Origin: Membranipora membranacea | Taxonomy: Eukaryota > Bryozoa > Gymnolaemata > Cheilostomatida > Membraniporidae | Reading direction: 5' to 3' | NCBI GenBank assembly: GCA_914767715.1 | Contig: OU612074.1 | Coordinates: 4,295,501 to 4,359,500, forward strand | Length of the DNA stretch: 64,000 nucleotides | Part shown: one piece after another, positions 1 to 10,682 of the stretch | Layout of the letters: each line of letters begins with the position of its first letter | How positions within the stretch are numbered: position 1 is the first letter of the stretch | Position numbers and translations under genes: made by a program | Notes under the pieces: generated by a model | Seen by the model: only the letters and a program-made list of their open reading frames with translations | Databases searched by the model: none | Told to the model about the DNA's origin: nothing

Positions 1-1198
1 AAAAGCCGCGTGGTTACAATACGCGACCTTACGGTAGTCTATTTGGTGTCTCTAAAAGCTTAACATATACCATACCAAATTCTCATCAATCATGGGACAC
101 CACCATTACCCTAGAATTATGTGATTAACTTATTCCACTATACCTATGTGGAATTGTAAGTTAATATCAGACATAATTTATATTAATATCAATCTTTTCT
201 ACCCCTATATTCATTTTATTTCATTCAAATTAACATTTTTGTCAACAGGATGAGAAAGTTATTTACCCCTTTTTGAACCGACCTAGTTCTGAAATATACA
301 AGCAATTTCCCACCACCATTTAACCACCACTCTCTGGCTCACAAATCTAACCGCTGGTACTTTTCCATTGCCGAACTTGTCTACCCAAAAGTCATGTGAG
401 ATTTTCACCCACAAAACTTAATTCATTAATGGGGTGCAGAGTCTAAGTCTGTGGCATCTGTTCTAAAAATGATGCGGAAATGAATGTGGAAAATACAGAG
501 TTGTTTACATCTAAAGAACTCATTTTTTCTTGAACAATGTGACAAGGCTCAGTTATTTAATAACACAGTAGTGTGTTATAACTTGTAAAATTTACTAACT
601 CTAACCTGGCCTTTAAGCCTCATATTTTGTAGTTATCTTATCTTACCTCTAGCATTATCTAGTACCACGGCGCGCCATATAGCGAGTTATGCTAATTTAC
701 TTATCTCGTCAGTTTGCGGGTTTTTCTCGTTCCTATTATTCTAAATAACTGAAGAAACAAGTCGTCTTTTCCCAATTCCCACCCTCCCGCCCTAAAGTAC
801 TACCTAGTGTTACTATATTTCTCAGCGTGTGAAAGGTGACTTGGGTGCATGTGAGGTTGGTGCTAAATTTTCCGTCTTTTCTAAAGTATCAGGGCCGCTT
901 TTCCTCCTATAAGGTTTTTGCCCTGCCTATGCTGTTCTCCAGCAACTTACTGTACTTACTTAAACATTTTATTTCTAACTTATTGGGGTTAACCAGGAAA
1001 TGGCGTATTAGTCGTACATTCATGTTACCAAACTTTTGTATTTTTCCAATATTGGTGCATGAAACTTACAGCGTGATATTTTTACTGCTTTGTATGTATC
1101 CATATTTATCTAAACCGAGCTGTAGGTATGATCCGCAGTAACTCCTTATACTGACCTAAAAATCTATGTTGTTTCCACCCATTGGTTATTTTTGACAG
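1..1198 (+). repeat. Duplicated intron segment at the left edge of copy 1
   Basis: Bases from about 35 to 1013 are a near copy of the intron at about 2138-3125 and of the copy-2 intron at about 32557-33535. The shared stretch includes the run around AGTCTATTTGGTGTCTCT and the motif GGCGCGCCATATAGCGAG. From about 1014 the sequence instead matches the segment starting at about 31433. Copy 1 therefore has the order D-C-D', with the intron block D present on both sides of the two eIF4G-like exons. No convincing exon is seen before 1199; the open frame at 836-1141 is intronic repeat sequence. Confidence 0.8.
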
Positions 1199-4100
1199 GC
1201 TTCTTTAAAGAAGAGGGAGAGTAAACCACTAGCTATCATTAACCCAGACACACACGAGACTGTGAATAAAGAAGCACTCACTAAACCTCCGACTAGTACA
1301 GCCTCAGATTCTACTAGTAAAACAAGCACGCCACCACCTAGCACAGATAGACAAATGTCCAATGCACAGGCTCAACCCACTGCCCCCACTGAGGCAGATA
1401 AAACTGTAAGATAACCAGTATGTTGTTCCATTTTATTTCTTAGATTGTATACTTAGAAGTGCCACATCCTTGCATACATAAGACAAACTGAACGAGTAAT
1501 CCTTCCTCGCTGTGATGCCATGGATCGAGGGAAGATCTGATTCTTATTGTAATTTGTGCTCATTCGCCCTAGAGGTTAAATTAAAAGGCTAACTTATGGA
1601 AATTTCATATTCATGTTCATATTGATTTTATTGTGTATTTTAGCATCATTATTTGGAATTGGTCCTTTTAAAGGTGCCTGCTGCTGAAAAGTATGTATCT
1701 GCCACCGATAAAGCTTCCTCCCCAAAACCACCACCTAGTGAGAAGCCGCAGAAAAAAAACAAAAAATCCTCTTCTACAAAAACAGAGAGATCACCTAAAA
1801 CTAAAATTGCACCAAAAACTGCTGCTGTTGAAACTCCATCCGTCTCAAGAATTGGTAGAACAAACAACCTGGGATGGGAAAAGTCCCCAACGACAAGTAA
1901 ACCTGATAGAGAGAGTGTTAAACAGGAGCCATCAGCTAAACTAGAGCAGACTAAACCTGTCTCAGATGGTAGTCCAACTGCCAGGGAAAGTCAAAAGGAG
2001 GTAGAGAGAGTCAGCAAGTCTACAACCGAATCAGCAGTAGCTACAAAGGTTCGCTATCTTTAATGCGCAGATTGTCTTTCCCATTTGCCGATTGGTGGTT
2101 TTGTTGGTCCAGATCAAGTGGATAGAAAATTAGGCATTATTAGTCTATTTGGTGTCTCTTAAAGCTAAACATATACCATACCAAATTCTCATTAATCATG
2201 GGGCACCACCATTACCCTACAATTATGTGATTAACTTATTCCACTATACCTATGTGGAATTGTAAGTTAATATCAGACATAATTTATATTAATATCAATC
2301 TTTTCTACCCCTATATTCATTTTATTTCATTCAAATTAACATTTTCGCCAGCAGGATGAGAAAGTTATTTACCCCTTCTTGAACCGACCTAGTTCTGAAA
2401 TATACAAGCAATTTCCCACCACTATTTAACCACCACTCTCTGGCTCACAAATCTAACCGCTGGTACTTTTCCATTGCCGAACTTGTCTACCCAAAAGTCT
2501 TGTGAGATTTTCACCCACAAAACTTAATTCATTAATGGGGTGCAGAGTCTAAGTCTGTTGCATCTGTTCTAAAAAATAATGCGGAAATAAATGTGGAAAA
2601 TACAGAGTTTTTTACATCTAAAGAACTCATTTTTTCTTGAGCAATGTGACAAGGCTCAGTTATTTAATAACACAGTAGTGTGTTATAACTTGTAAAATTT
2701 ACTAACTCTAACCTGGCCTTTAAGCCTCATATTTTGTAGTTATCTTATCTTACCTCTAGCATTATCTAGTACCTACCACGGCGCGCCATATAGCGAGTTA
2801 TGCTAATTTACTTATCTCGTCAGTTCGCGGGTTTTTCTCGTTCCTATTATTCTAAATAGCTGAAGAAACAAGTCGTCTTTTCCCAATTCCCACCCTCCCG
2901 CCCTAAAGTACTACCTAGTGTTACTATATTTCTCAGTGTGTGAAAGGTGACTTGGGTGCATGTGAGGTCGGTGCTAAATTTTCCGCCTTTTCTAAAGTAT
3001 CAAGGCCGCTTTTCCTCCTATAAAGTTTTTGCCCTGCCTATGCTGTTCTCCAGCAACTTACTGTACTTACTTAAACATTTTATTTCTAACTTATTGTGGT
3101 TAACCAGGAAATGGCGTATTAGTCGCCCCCCTCCTATAGGGGAACCCCCAGCTATCATGTTAATCATTGAGGTAAATGAAAAACATGTTTAAGAGGTTCT
3201 CTAAACTAAATTTATATCTAGGTATTGTGATAGTGAGAAGGCTGTTATACAAATAAATGATCTAAAATTGCTTGCTGACAATGTACCACAATAAAAACAA
3301 GTGAATCAATGTGAAGGCTGCTAGAACTTGAGTGAGCAGACTAACAGCCTGTCGCTGACATGTTTTAGGATGTTGGGGGAATCATGAGCGGTCAGACTGA
3401 TCCTAGCAGTGTGTTAGAAGATCACATCTCATGTCCTATCTGTGCAGAAGTTGTGCCTCTAAGGATACCTCCATGTCAGCATCTCATATGTGAAAACTGT
3501 ATAGGTGAGATTATTTGTAAATGACTCTTTGCCCTCTCATTGACTGAATTTTCGAAGAAATCTAGACCCTACTTATTGAGATGTTCTCTTGTCCAAATGG
3601 TTTGATTCCCTAGAATTTTTCTTTGTATTTTATTCTTGTGAACAGGTTATCAACTGAGGAAAACTTATTTTTCAGCCTGCGTATGTTTTTACCAGTTATC
3701 CCTTCTTAGCTAATAGAGTACAGCCATTTTCAGAATTGCCACAGTTACTCAAGCCAATAATAAAACACCAGCATTGTCAATTGGAATGATAATTTCTCGT
3801 TTGATCACTCCTTTTCCATTTTCTTAATGTATTATTTCAATAGAAAGCTGGAGTTCCCGCTCCAAATCGAGGGATAAATTTAGCTGCCCAACATGTAGGA
3901 ATGATTGTGATGTTAACCTGCCTGTGCTCAGAATCTTAGAGAATATCAAAGACTCACTCCTAAGCAAAACTCCTTGTAAGTACATATTTATTCAAATTAC
4001 ACTGTGACAAACTTTGTGTACAAAATACCCAGCATGATATTTCTGTGAAGAGCAGAATTACAAGGAGTATCTAAGAGTCGATACTAAGCAAAGCTCATCT

Positions 4101-7100
4101 ATGGAACAACCAATACCTACCAAATTATATGCTGAGGGGGTATGAAGGCATGTTATTGTTGCCCCTTATATAAAATTGTAAATGGGTGAATTGTACAGTA
4201 TACCAGTGTGGAAAGGGACAATCACTAACTTGAGCAAAACTTTATGAGCTGATTATAAATTTTTGTTTTTGTATTTATGCAGGGAAAGACTCAAGAGTAT
4301 GCGATACTTCTAGTTGTAAGCGCATGGTAGATTTTCGCTGCAGTGATTGCAAGAAATTTATCTGTTTTAAGTATGTTAATCGATTTTGTCAAATGTTTTG
4401 CAACATTTCTATTGAAATTCAAGTCTTCCCCATCCTCATAGAGTAGAAAAATTGTGAAATTCCGGTCTAAATGTTTTGAATTTTTACTTGCTTAATGGAT
4501 GTGATACTTCTGAAATGATCTGAGCATTTAGAACCTCATTGTTTTCTTAAAGACTTAGTTTAAGGCTGCTCTTTTGTATCACATCGGAATCTCCATATTC
4601 TATTCTATCATGTGAGCAATTTTCAGCTTTAGAATCCAAATATCGAGGAAGTTATTGCCTCTCAAACTTCCAGGGTGATTGCCTTCAATCGGCATTGGGA
4701 ATAAGCGGATGTTTCCCCTGGGGTACGTCACAACCATAGACATGTGCTTTGTCTATGGTCATACTTATTATGAGTTAATACACTAATAATCACACAGATA
4801 AGATGGGAATCGAACCCGGGTCCACAAACCTATAGGCAACGACGCTACCATCGCTCCACTTTGACCAACTAGGTGAGGCTGTAGACAATATAGCTCAGTG
4901 TCTGCAAAGCCATTTGGACCTGGGTTCGAGGCCGTTACAGATCTGAACATTTTGATGATCAAAATATTTATTAGTGTATCGTAATAAGTATGATGGTTGT
5001 GACGTACCATAGGGATTGCCGGCTGATTCTTACTGCCGATAAATTGCCGTCACCTTGGAGGTTTGAGAGGCCATAGCTTCCTCAGTATTTGGATTTGAAA
5101 GCTGGAATTCACTCACATGATAGAATAAAATATGGAGAATAAGATGTTATACAAAAGAGCAGCCTCACACTAAATCTTTAAGCTAGAGCCCCTGAAGATC
5201 TGGCTCTCTAGGCAATGTAAATCATGGATATAAGTTTTATTTTCATCTCAGATGCAGCAAGCATGGATTCTGTGAGGCTAGTGTCAGACATTCTGGTTGC
5301 AAAGAGGTACATGAACTGGAGGTTGAAGCTGAGCAGAAATTATTGCGATGGAAACAGTCTATAACAAAGCAGGTAGTCAACAACAAAAGTGTCATCTGTG
5401 TGCTGTGAAGATGTTAGACTATTTTTTATATGGGCCAAAAACATCTTATCCTACTTATACCTGCTTACGAATAGCAAGGTACTGGGAACGAAACGCTTGA
5501 AAGCATGAACAGTTTTGAGGTCATAATTCTTTAGTCACACATTGTCATAACCAGTATTATTGCACTGTACTTGGGTTAATGTCGTTATCATGCGATAGCC
5601 TGCCCCTATTGCCACAATAAACTCAGATGTTCCACGATAAACTTTTTAGTTCTCAATAACAGTACAAATACCAGATATTATGAATATCTATACTGCTCAT
5701 TACTTTAAAAAGATGAGCAGGGTATTTCTTATAGGAACTCAAGGACATTTATGTCCAAATAAAATATTTTAGCAATACAGCTGTGCTCTCGAGCCATAGT
5801 GACCAACGTGTTTATTGTTTATACAAATCTTCTTTCTCGATTTCTACTCGTCAATTATTTTGAGATAACAAAAAAATTCACCATCCAGTGCAATTCCTGA
5901 AACAGGCCATATTCCTTTTTTTCAGATCGAAAAGCTGAGAAATCTACTTGAAGATGTGGAATGTGTCTGGGACAAACACGAGGATGCTGTTAACCGCATA
6001 TTGTTGGCCGAGCAACTAGGTACTGTAGAAAATATTAATTTCTAACCCAATCAGTATACTGGCATTAATCATCTTCTCTTTTCTACCAAGCCCAGTTAAA
6101 AAATAACATAGCTGTAGATAGATAGCAGTTTGTCCTTGAAATCCATTGAGTAAACAGAGTGTGTTAAAATTCTGAGATAATCTGGAAGCTAATTTGGAAG
6201 AGACTTTTTAAATGTTGTTCATAGAGTGATTATGGAATATTCATGGTTGAAACTAAGGTAAATAAATAGCTAATCTATCTGACAATGAACTATTTTATTT
6301 TTTAGGAAACCAAACAGATGCTTTTGAAGATCAGCCATATATGGTGGGGATGGGCAAGATCTCAGTTCAATCAACTCTTAATGAAGCTTCTTATATCAAA
6401 CAAGACACTGGGGTAAAAATAAAATCATGCTTCAACTTCATCAAACCCACCAGAGAGCCGGAGATAAACAATAGGATGAATACAAAGAAGGCAGGTGCAA
6501 CGGTACGCAAAAAACACGTTTAACTGGAGAAAAGTTTCACTTGCGCAGTCAGTAAATTTGACCAAAAAAAAGATTTTGGGGGTATGACAAATGCAGAAAG
6601 CTATATTTAAAGTAACTCATTTGTTGTTGATAGATGAAGTAGTAGGAAAACCGTCAGCATTGTGATATGTTGAAAATAGTCATGCGTTTTACTTCATATT
6701 ATCTACAGAAACTAGAGTACACATTATCAGACACAGTAGCCCAGAGTACATCATCAGCCTCACCTCAAACTTCCTCCGAGGATATCAGTGAAACCCTGAA
6801 TAAGTTATTACTGATAGACTCAGCTCCCAACGAGACTGTCTTTGACTGGATCGACGGTAACCTGACAGCTGAAAAACGAAAAGAACCCAACTTCATAAGA
6901 TCTCTAACTCAAACAGTCGCCAAAGCTTGCATCAGTGAGTTTTCAGCCTACTTGGCAACTGAAGCCAAAATTTCCTGGCATATATCGTGTTTGAATTATG
7001 ATTTGTCAATTATTGTTTAGATTTGATTCACTAAACAGCTGCTAACCACCCTGAGAAACAGCTATCAAGAGATTTATTGACATTTTACTGACCATGACGT

Positions 7101-7732
7101 TGATTCTGTACTCAATTCCCTCTCTTAGTGTTACTTTTTCCACGGTCACATCATTGTACATTGTGCGCTTTTGTTTGCAGAGTCTAGCGAGTTGCAAGAG
7201 GAGACTTTTAGGGATCGTGCTCCCATGTTATTGAAGTATTATGACGGTAAACCCAATACAGAGTTGGCTGCTCTCAATGCACTAGAGGAATTAATGGATG
7301 AGCTGCAACACCCTTCCAGTAAGTCGATAAATATGTCAAGCGTGATAGAAAAGGCTGCAAATACCCCCATTTGTCTTATTTCTTCAGAGTTGGCAAAGCA
7401 TGTTATTTTTATCAGAACTATGCAGGACACAAGAATCACTTTAGTTGTCATTGATGTGTTTAGCTGTGATGTATCTGGCATCCAAATAGCATACCTATCG
7501 CAATTCTAACTGAAGCTGCAGAGATAGTCTCACCGTCTCACTCTCACTTATCAAACTGTCACATATATTTTTCCGTTTTATTTTAGAATTGCTCAGCGAT
7601 ATCTGTTATGCTCTCTCTGAAGAAGAGTTGATATCAGACGATTCATTCTTCGACTGGGAGCAAAATAGTAAAAATGGAATAGCTATCAAATCTGTATCAC
7701 AATTCTTCCAATGGTTACGGACTTATGATTAA
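1199..7732 (+). CDS. eIF4G-like / RING / B-box / W2 fusion gene, copy 1 (5' end outside the window)
   Basis: Phase-consistent exons by eye: 1199-1405, 1674-2048, 3369-3504, 3844-3975, 4283-4370, 5252-5372, 5926-6019, 6306-6502, 6709-6934, 7181-7318 and 7587-7732 (stop TAA). Exon 1 encodes KKRESKPLAIINPDTHETV, like the conserved KRERK...I.DP motif of the eIF4G N-terminal region. Exon 2 is lysine/serine/proline-rich and probably disordered. Exons 3-4 form a C3HC4 RING (CPIC, PCQHLICENC, then CPTC). Exons 5-6 give B-box type cysteine/histidine pairs (CDTSSC, CSDC, CSKHGFC, HSGC, HEL). Exon 7 is a short charged helix. The last three exons form a W2 HEAT domain (VFDWIDGNL, ALNALEELMDELQHP, SFFDWEQ, and the ending KSVSQFFQWLR), very like the C-terminus of eIF4G. 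No MIF4G or MA3 domain is present between them. I infer an E3-ligase-like protein built on eIF4G ends; activity is unproven. The upstream exons lie to the left of the window. Confidence 0.8.
4553..5185. mobile_element. Palindromic element with two inverted tRNA-like units, in the B-box intron (copy 1)
   Basis: The intron between the two B-box exons holds a long imperfect inverted repeat. The left arm around GGCTGCTCTTTTGTATCACATC and TTCTATCATGTGAG pairs with the right arm CTCACATGATAGAAT and ATACAAAAGAGCAGCC. Inside it, GTACGTCACAACCAT pairs with ATGGTTGTGACGTAC. The centre has two tRNA-like sequences. One is on the minus strand (about 4795-4865, T-arm GGTTCGATTCC) and one on the plus strand (about 4885-4955, TAGCTCAG A-box, TGCAAA anticodon-like loop, GGTTCGAGGCC B-box). 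In this copy the plus unit has lost about a dozen bases of the D-arm region that copy 2 keeps. This looks like two inverted tRNA-derived SINE-like units. Confidence 0.7.
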
Positions 7733-7935
7733 ACGGCTTAATTTCTTCAAATTACTGCATGAAATACTGAGTTGGGAGTACAAAACGAAATGTTCTTTAA
7801 AATACTGACGTTTGTATTCCCCAAAGTTTTCCATATGTAGAGGAAAACTCCCAACTATTACTGAGCAACTTGGAATGGTGCTATAAGCTTACCATTACAA
7901 CCAATATTATTATCAATATGGTATATATATATATA
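7733..7935 (+). other. 3' flank of the copy-1 fusion gene
   Basis: This short stretch follows the W2 stop codon. It has no canonical AATAAA close to the stop. It contains the imperfect inverted pair CTGAGTTGGGAGT and ACTCCCAACTATTACTGAG, which could form a hairpin in the 3' UTR. It ends at a TA dinucleotide run (about 7921-7935) that appears to be the tail of the LINE insertion beside it. Confidence 0.35.
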
Positions 7936-8465
7936 TTCCATGTTTATTCTGGAGAAGAATAAGTCCTTAGGACTTGTACCCAGAAAACAGAAAAATTGAT
8001 TAAAATATGGTGTAGAATTAAAAAGACATGTAACTAAAAATCAAGAACAATGCCAGGTAAAATTACAACGTACACGCAGGCATTAATTAGCAGTAAAACA
8101 TTACACAAGTTGATACACAATAGCTAGGAAAAGAAAAGTTAGAACAATGTAGCAGTAGGCTAAAATGAAATGATAAGAACTGACTCATTAATTGAGAAGT
8201 TTGAGGACGTGGCTCCGAGTGGCATTTTTGAATGTAGCAAGGGATTGACTCAGCTTAACATGATTGGGTAATTCGTTAAACTTCTGAGCACCGATATTAG
8301 CTAAAGCAATTCTAAAATTTTCCTTGGATAGTCTAAACCCAGAACTTTTAGCAAGCCGAGTTTCACTAGTTAATTTCTCGGGGAGCAGATTGGTATCAAT
8401 TATTGGGACTAAACTATTAACAATTTTAGTATATGATGATAATCTATGAATCCTGTCAATTTAGA
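7936..8465 (-). mobile_element. 3' end of a LINE (non-LTR) retrotransposon, copy 1
   Basis: On the minus strand, about 90 codons end at a TAA at 8188-8190. They read like the extreme C-terminus of a CR1/L2-type LINE polymerase, with TRLAKSSGFRLSKENFRIA, ALANIGAQKFNELPNHVK and SLATFKNATRSHVLKLLN. A short 3' UTR follows and ends in a TA repeat next to 7921-7935. The upstream polymerase is missing, so this is a typical 5'-truncated insertion. The same insertion sits at the equivalent place in copy 2, so it predates the segmental duplication. Confidence 0.75.
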
Positions 8466-10682
8466 TGTTTTTTGTCCGAATTTATTCTTTGAAGCCTCCT
8501 AATCTATATTCAGGCTCATTTCTGCCCTATAATACAGCAAACTTGAACTTTTTTCCAGGGGCACCAAACAAAATGTGGGGAAAACTTCTTAACATGGAAG
8601 TAATGTCCCACAAAATGAGGTAAGCTCTGACTGAAGGGGTCAAATACTTTCCCTCGGGCCCTCTGCATGGTATTTTGATTTTTGGAGAAAGCATGCACTC
8701 AATAGTAATTTATTTTCAGTTAAAATAATATTATGATATAGCTGATATGGATAGTATTTCACATGATTTAAACATAGACAATTGATGTTGTTGCTTTTAT
8801 AAATAATGATGCAGAGATTTTGTCTATGACTGAACTGTAATGCACAGTTGATGTGTGACTGATGTCTATTATACTGCATTCAATTATAATATTATTAAAT
8901 AAAAATAATGATCCCCTGGAGTATCTAGTTCTATCAATGTATGCCAGAATGTATATGGTTATTCAGGAGCTCAGCCGGAGAGATTGTTAAACTGGCGAAG
9001 CTATACATAGAAGCCATATGAGGAACTCTGACATTCTTCAAAAAACTAATGATTTTGTGTCAACTCTGGTCACAGAGAATGAGAGTTCCTGATAAATGAA
9101 ATTGTCCCCTCAGCACAATGATTACCAACTGAACATGATTGGCAAAATGAGTCAACAAGATCTGCCACATGCTACATGATAATCAACTCTTCAAGATTCA
9201 AGCATATTATTGTTTTTTGGATTGCTTTCGTTTTTGGGAAACCGAAAAACAGTCAACTCAGTTTGGTCGTCTCAGTCATCCGCTTTGGTCAAATGGTTGT
9301 CCCAGTTTGTACGACAACCAGTAATCGCAGCCTCAGGATTGTTGAGGGGACCAATTTTAAGCACACACTTCCTTATTACAATAGGGAGTTATTGATTAAC
9401 TACTCAGTTATTAGTACCAGCATCTTTGGAATTTTCTGCTCAGATAATGAAGTGTGACAACTTCAGCTCCACAACTTTATTTTTGTGCTTTTGTCAGTTT
9501 GGAATTTTGGATTCATGTTTTAAACATGCGGTTGATACACTAGTTCAGCACAAAGCGCTTATGACTTGTATATATCACTGCAAATGCCTTGGCTTGATGG
9601 GTCCGCGTCTTTTCACTTTCATTTTGTATTGGTGATGAACTTCCTGCTCAGTTTTCCTCAAAGACATCCAGACATCACATTCCGTGAAATGCTAAATCAT
9701 TGTATCATTGATGAGGAGATGTTGTTTGAGAAGGTGAGAGAGTTGGTTTTGCTTGTCGTCGGGATTACTGTTTTAAAGAGATAAGTCCGAATTGAGAATG
9801 TTGCCGCATGTATATCCTCTGATGCGGAGTTTATCTGTGTATATTGAAAACAATTTGGGGTCAGCTCGCAGTTCTGTGGGCTTTCTGTCGACATGATGGT
9901 TAAAGCTGCCTTCTTTCCCGATGATGTAACTTATTGTTGGCTCTAGGTACATTTAGCTGAAAATGTTTGGGTGTAAGTCGGTCTGTAGCAATTTGTTTAT
10001 TAGTACTGCCAATGATTTCGTGTTGACATCACTCGTAAAACCTTTGAAGAGAAAATGTCCCTTCAGCTCGATACATATATTTACCCGAGAAGAATAAAGT
10101 GTTTGCAGAGAGAAAAGTTTGCGAATTAGAGCACACTTGAGATTGCTAAATTTCATGATAACATTTAATAAACCTCTTTAAATTATGTAGACTCCAACTA
10201 CAGTGAGCCAAAGTTTAAGTTTTAAGCTAGCTCACATTAAGTCACCCCTACTACTAGCTCGGCGGAAGACTAGCCAACTTTGAGTTTCTCTCTCTCATTC
10301 TTGCAGTACTAACTGAAACTCACTCACCCACACTAGTAGTAGTCCATGGCCAATAATCCCTACTCAATTGAAATTGATAGATAGACTGGACCCACTTATT
10401 CATCATCCTAATACTTATGCTCTAATTCTAACTGGTTGTCAGTGAGAGTGATACAACTCTCATGAGTTTTGGAAGTTTACACAATAGCACACTAGGCCTA
10501 TCACTATGATCACTGAAAAAGGTTTGGTTATTCAAGGACATGTTGCTTTTAAGTAGGTTTTTTAGTGAGATGGGACTGGAAATATCACTATTACAAATCA
10601 GTTACATCTATCATTATAAAGCAAGCATGCAACTACTTACTATGACTCCCCAGGCTGTTTCACATTTGCCTTAATTTACCAG
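8466..10682. other. No gene recognised between the LINE end and the hAT exons
   Basis: Short open frames occur here, for example around 9176-9457 and 9566-9784. They are conserved in copy 2 only as expected for recent duplication and show no recognisable domain or consistent splice structure. A repeated motif near 10225 (ACATTAAGTCACCCC ... CTAGCC) recurs in diverged form near 15905, suggesting an old dispersed repeat. Confidence 0.4.

Noticed and set aside
9176-9784. Small protein genes in the copy-1 spacer
   Set aside because: Similarity to copy 2 reflects recent duplication only; frames overlap, lack domains and have no splice context.
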